This document shows positions 62,117 through 64,000 of a stretch of 64,000 nucleotides of DNA, one piece after another. Where the stretch lies: positions 5,856 to 69,855 of the forward strand of contig DKUR01000111.1 of the NCBI GenBank assembly GCA_002490775.1. Direction: 5' to 3'. Numbering within the stretch: position 1 is the first letter of the stretch; the number at the start of each line of letters is the position of its first letter. The position numbers were made by a program, and so were the translations under genes. The notes beneath the pieces were generated by a model that saw only the letters and a list, made by a program, of their open reading frames with translations, was not told where the DNA came from and ran no database searches. Origin of the DNA: Lachnospiraceae bacterium UBA7199 (GTDB taxonomy: Bacteria > Bacillota > Clostridia > Lachnospirales > Lachnospiraceae).

Positions 62117-63124
62117 ATGACAAGTACCAATCTGGCACAGGCAATTGAGGCGGCAAATAATTCAAGTTCCTATGACACAAATATTAAATTCCTGCTTGCA
62201 GATAAACAAATACTAGCACGGATTTTAAAGTATGCTGTCCAGGAATTTAAGAATATGACTATTGAGGATATTATGGCCAGTATTGGTAAGGATATTGAGA
62301 TCGGGACAAGACCACTGGATGCAGGCCTTTCAAATATGGGGCGTGTAAACGCGTCCAATACGGAAGATAATATTCCTGGAGAAGGAAAAATTTTCTTTGA
62401 TATCCGTTTTACTGCATATCATAAAGAAACAGAAATGAAATTTTTAATTAATTTAGAGGCACAAAGATCGTCAGATCCTGGTAAATTAGGGTATCATCTT
62501 GAAAACAGAATCATATTTTATCTTGCCAGGATGATTTCTGCGCAGAAACAAACCGAATTTTTCCATAGCGACTATGATAATTTAAAGAAAGTCCGTAGCA
62601 TTTGGCTTTGTCTGGATAACAAGGAGGATGGTGATTCCGTTGAGGAAATAAATCTCAACAGGAGTACTGTTTTCGGAAATAAGAAAAACTCATATGATAT
62701 AGATTTGATGCAGGGCATTATTATTAATATAAGAAGCGGAGAACCTGTAAAAGATTCCCAGAATACACTGATTTCCATGCTGGAGAAGTTGCTTTCCAGG
62801 ATGAGCGTGGAGGAAAAGAAGCGTATACTTACAGAAAAATATGGTATGATAATGACAACCGAACTGGAAGGGAGGATGCAGAATATGTGCAATTGGTCAG
62901 AAGCTATTAAAGAAATAAGTTATGAAGAAGGCATTAAAGAAGGTATTGAACAGGGGATTGAACAGGGGATTGAACAGGGGATTGAACAGGGTATTAAAAC
63001 GGAAAGGTTTAATGCTGTTGAAAGGATGATTAGAGCTAACGCTACAAAAGAGCAAATTGTTGCATTTGGATATACGGAAGAAGAATATGCAGAGGTGGAG
63101 AGCATTCTATATGAGAAAGTATAG
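62117..63124 (+). CDS. Rpn family nuclease / PD-(D/E)XK transposase-like protein
   Basis: 335 residues. N-terminal YDTNIKFLLADKQILARILK, EGKIFFDIRFTAYHKETEMK with the catalytic Asp, then FLINLEAQRSSDPGKLGYHL (Glu-x-Gln), the PD-(D/E)XK core of Rpn/YhgA-like recombination-promoting nucleases. The C-terminus carries four GIEQ repeats, then a helical tail. Rpn proteins are widespread, repeat-bearing and often vary in length. GGAAGAG before the ATG. An AT-rich 180-base gap with a TATAAT at 62035-62040 precedes it. Confidence 0.88.
   Translation: MTSTNLAQAIEAANNSSSYDTNIKFLLADKQILARILKYAVQEFKNMTIEDIMASIGKDIEIGTRPLDAGLSNMGRVNASNTEDNIPGEGKIFFDIRFTAYHKETEMKFLINLEAQRSSDPGKLGYHLENRIIFYLARMISAQKQTEFFHSDYDNLKKVRSIWLCLDNKEDGDSVEEINLNRSTVFGNKKNSYDIDLMQGIIINIRSGEPVKDSQNTLISMLEKLLSRMSVEEKKRILTEKYGMIMTTELEGRMQNMCNWSEAIKEISYEEGIKEGIEQGIEQGIEQGIEQGIKTERFNAVERMIRANATKEQIVAFGYTEEEYAEVESILYEKV
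62948..62995 (+). repeat. 12-base in-frame tandem repeat in the Rpn gene
   Basis: GAACAGGGGATT three times and GAACAGGGTATT once, encoding EQGI units. Copy number changes would alter protein length by four residues without frameshift. Confidence 0.9.
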
Positions 63125-63240
63125 AGGGTGTAAAAGGTAAATTTAAGTTATTTAATGTTTGGGCAGATACAGGAATATATCTTGTGTCTGCCCATAAAAT
63201 TTATGCAGTTTAGGCTCATTCCATTTTCTGCCTGCATGTA

Positions 63241-63252
63241 GCACTATAGTGC
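63241..63252 (+). promoter_or_regulatory. palindrome upstream of the serine recombinase
   Basis: GCACTATAGTGC, a 12-base perfect palindrome 71 bases before the recombinase start; possible crossover or operator site. A TATAAT lies at 63264-63269 nearby. Confidence 0.35.
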
Positions 63253-63322
63253 ATATTGGCCATGATATAATCGGTAATATCAAAAGAATGACCAATGAAA
63301 AAGAGGATGGAGGACAGCAAAT

Positions 63323-63934
63323 ATGAGCAATGTATATGCATACGTACGTGTCAGTACGCTGCAGCAAAATGAAGACAGGCAGGTGATTGCTATGAGTGAA
63401 GTTCAGGTTCCAGAAAAGAATATTTATGTTGAAAAGCAGTCTGGTAAAGACTTCAATCGGCCAATGTACAGAAAATTATTGAAAAGGCTAAAAGCAAATG
63501 ATGTGCTTTATGTAAAGAGTATTGACCGCCTGGGGAGGAATTACGACGAGGTATTAGAGCAGTGGAGAATCCTGACAAAACAAAAGAGAGTGGATATTGT
63601 TGTACTGGATATGCCTCTTCTGGATACAAGAAGGGGAAAGGATTTACTGGGAACTTTAATTGCAGATCTTGTATTATCCCTTTTAAGCTATGTAAGTGAA
63701 AATGAACGCTGTGAGATCAGGCAGCGTCAAAAGGAGGGAATCGAAGCTGCAAAGCGAAAAGGCGTCCGCTTTGGCAGGCCAAAAAAAATATTGCCGGATA
63801 ATTTTGAAGAAATATATATGCGCTGGATGAAAAAGGAAATTAATGGAAGTGAAGCGGCCAGATTGTGTAATTTTTCAAGAACTACTTTTTATAGAAAGGT
63901 GAAGGAAACAGAAGAAATAAAAAAGACGTATTGA
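63323..63934 (+). CDS. serine recombinase / resolvase
   Basis: 203 residues. Catalytic Ser11 in VYAYVRVSTLQQNEDRQ, the VKSIDRLGRNYDEVLEQW motif, and the E-helix SENERCEIRQRQKEGIEAAK; the C-terminal HTH is GSEAARLCNFSRTTFYRKV. Closest in pattern to Tn3/Hin-type resolvases with the RFGRPKK linker. GGATGGAGG lies before the start. Unlike the resolvase in the lysS element it is not surrounded by other mobile genes in the window. It may be a stand-alone invertase or resolvase. Confidence 0.92.
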   Translation: MSNVYAYVRVSTLQQNEDRQVIAMSEVQVPEKNIYVEKQSGKDFNRPMYRKLLKRLKANDVLYVKSIDRLGRNYDEVLEQWRILTKQKRVDIVVLDMPLLDTRRGKDLLGTLIADLVLSLLSYVSENERCEIRQRQKEGIEAAKRKGVRFGRPKKILPDNFEEIYMRWMKKEINGSEAARLCNFSRTTFYRKVKETEEIKKTY

Positions 63935-64000
63935 AAATATGGGAACAGTCTGCATAATAGAAAGTGAGGGGGAAACGGTTGTGTAAAATAGTTTGTGTCT

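Noticed and set aside
62940..63000. Short-spaced repeats considered as a CRISPR array
   Set aside because: Direct tandem units with no spacers, in frame within a gene.
63161..63193. Inverted repeat GGGCAGATAC...GTGTCTGCCC considered a terminator
   Set aside because: Stem is plausible but no T-run follows on either strand; it may be structural only, so not listed as a feature.
1..64000. tRNA, rRNA genes and insertion sequences
   Set aside because: No cloverleaf, rRNA segment or DDE transposase was seen; the element targets lysS rather than a tRNA gene.

Overview
The window is chromosomal DNA from a motile, low-to-mid GC Gram-positive anaerobe. The best fit is the Lachnospiraceae (Clostridia). 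The evidence is the gene content and style: a FliW-CsrA-flagellin module, an OmpR/histidine kinase pair followed by an FtsX-type ABC exporter, NfeD plus SPFH genes, a small DUF6145-like gene, two Opp-type importers, and strong AGGAGG ribosome binding sites almost everywhere. The genus cannot be fixed from the sequence alone. No tRNA, rRNA or CRISPR array was seen.

Layout. 1-8846 is housekeeping: the end of proC, a SleB-like wall hydrolase, NfeD and SPFH membrane proteins, argF, a tRNA-dihydrouridine synthase, greA and lysS. 8818-18884 is an integrated mobile element of about 10 kb, visibly more AT-rich than its flanks. It sits in the 3' end of lysS and is bounded by a 30-base direct repeat with one mismatch. 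It carries a Tn916-type integrase and excisionase at its right end, an initiator or relaxase-like protein, a serine resolvase with a candidate res site, an Mrr-type restriction endonuclease and an ImmA/IrrE protease cassette. Directly beyond its right att site lies a second sequence resembling the element's own left end (paired TTACGAC arm sites), so a second related element or its relic appears to follow in tandem. The accessory genes there (HTH regulator, HEAT-repeat protein, hydrolase, DUF3788, two acetyltransferases) end in a retron.

The retron (22948-24845, minus strand) is the most striking system. It has a reverse transcriptase fused to a TOPRIM domain, preceded by a complete msr-msd RNA gene with 14-base a1/a2 inverted repeats, three msr stem-loops, a candidate branching guanosine and a consensus promoter. 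The architecture is that of Ec67 (Eco2)-type retrons, here in a Gram-positive host.

24924-45677 is chromosome again: an AIM24-like protein, a peptide/nickel-type importer with both ATPases fused in one chain (minus strand), small regulatory or acetyltransferase genes, a complete oppBCDFA operon, an HD-GYP response regulator, and a two-component system followed by an ABC exporter.

45764-57233 is a late flagellar cluster: flgM-flgN-flgK-flgK-flgL-fliW-csrA, then flaG-fliD-fliS-chaperone, then flagellin. Three sigma-28-like promoters (TAAA-type -35, CCGAT-type -10) head the three transcription units, and the flagellin leader carries a CsrA-type GGA hairpin next to the Shine-Dalgarno sequence. 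Immediately downstream are four tandem LicD-family genes and a pentulose-phosphate epimerase-like gene, which suggests phosphodiester-linked decoration of the flagellum or cell surface. The window ends with an Rpn-family nuclease carrying an in-frame 12-base tandem repeat and a second serine recombinase.
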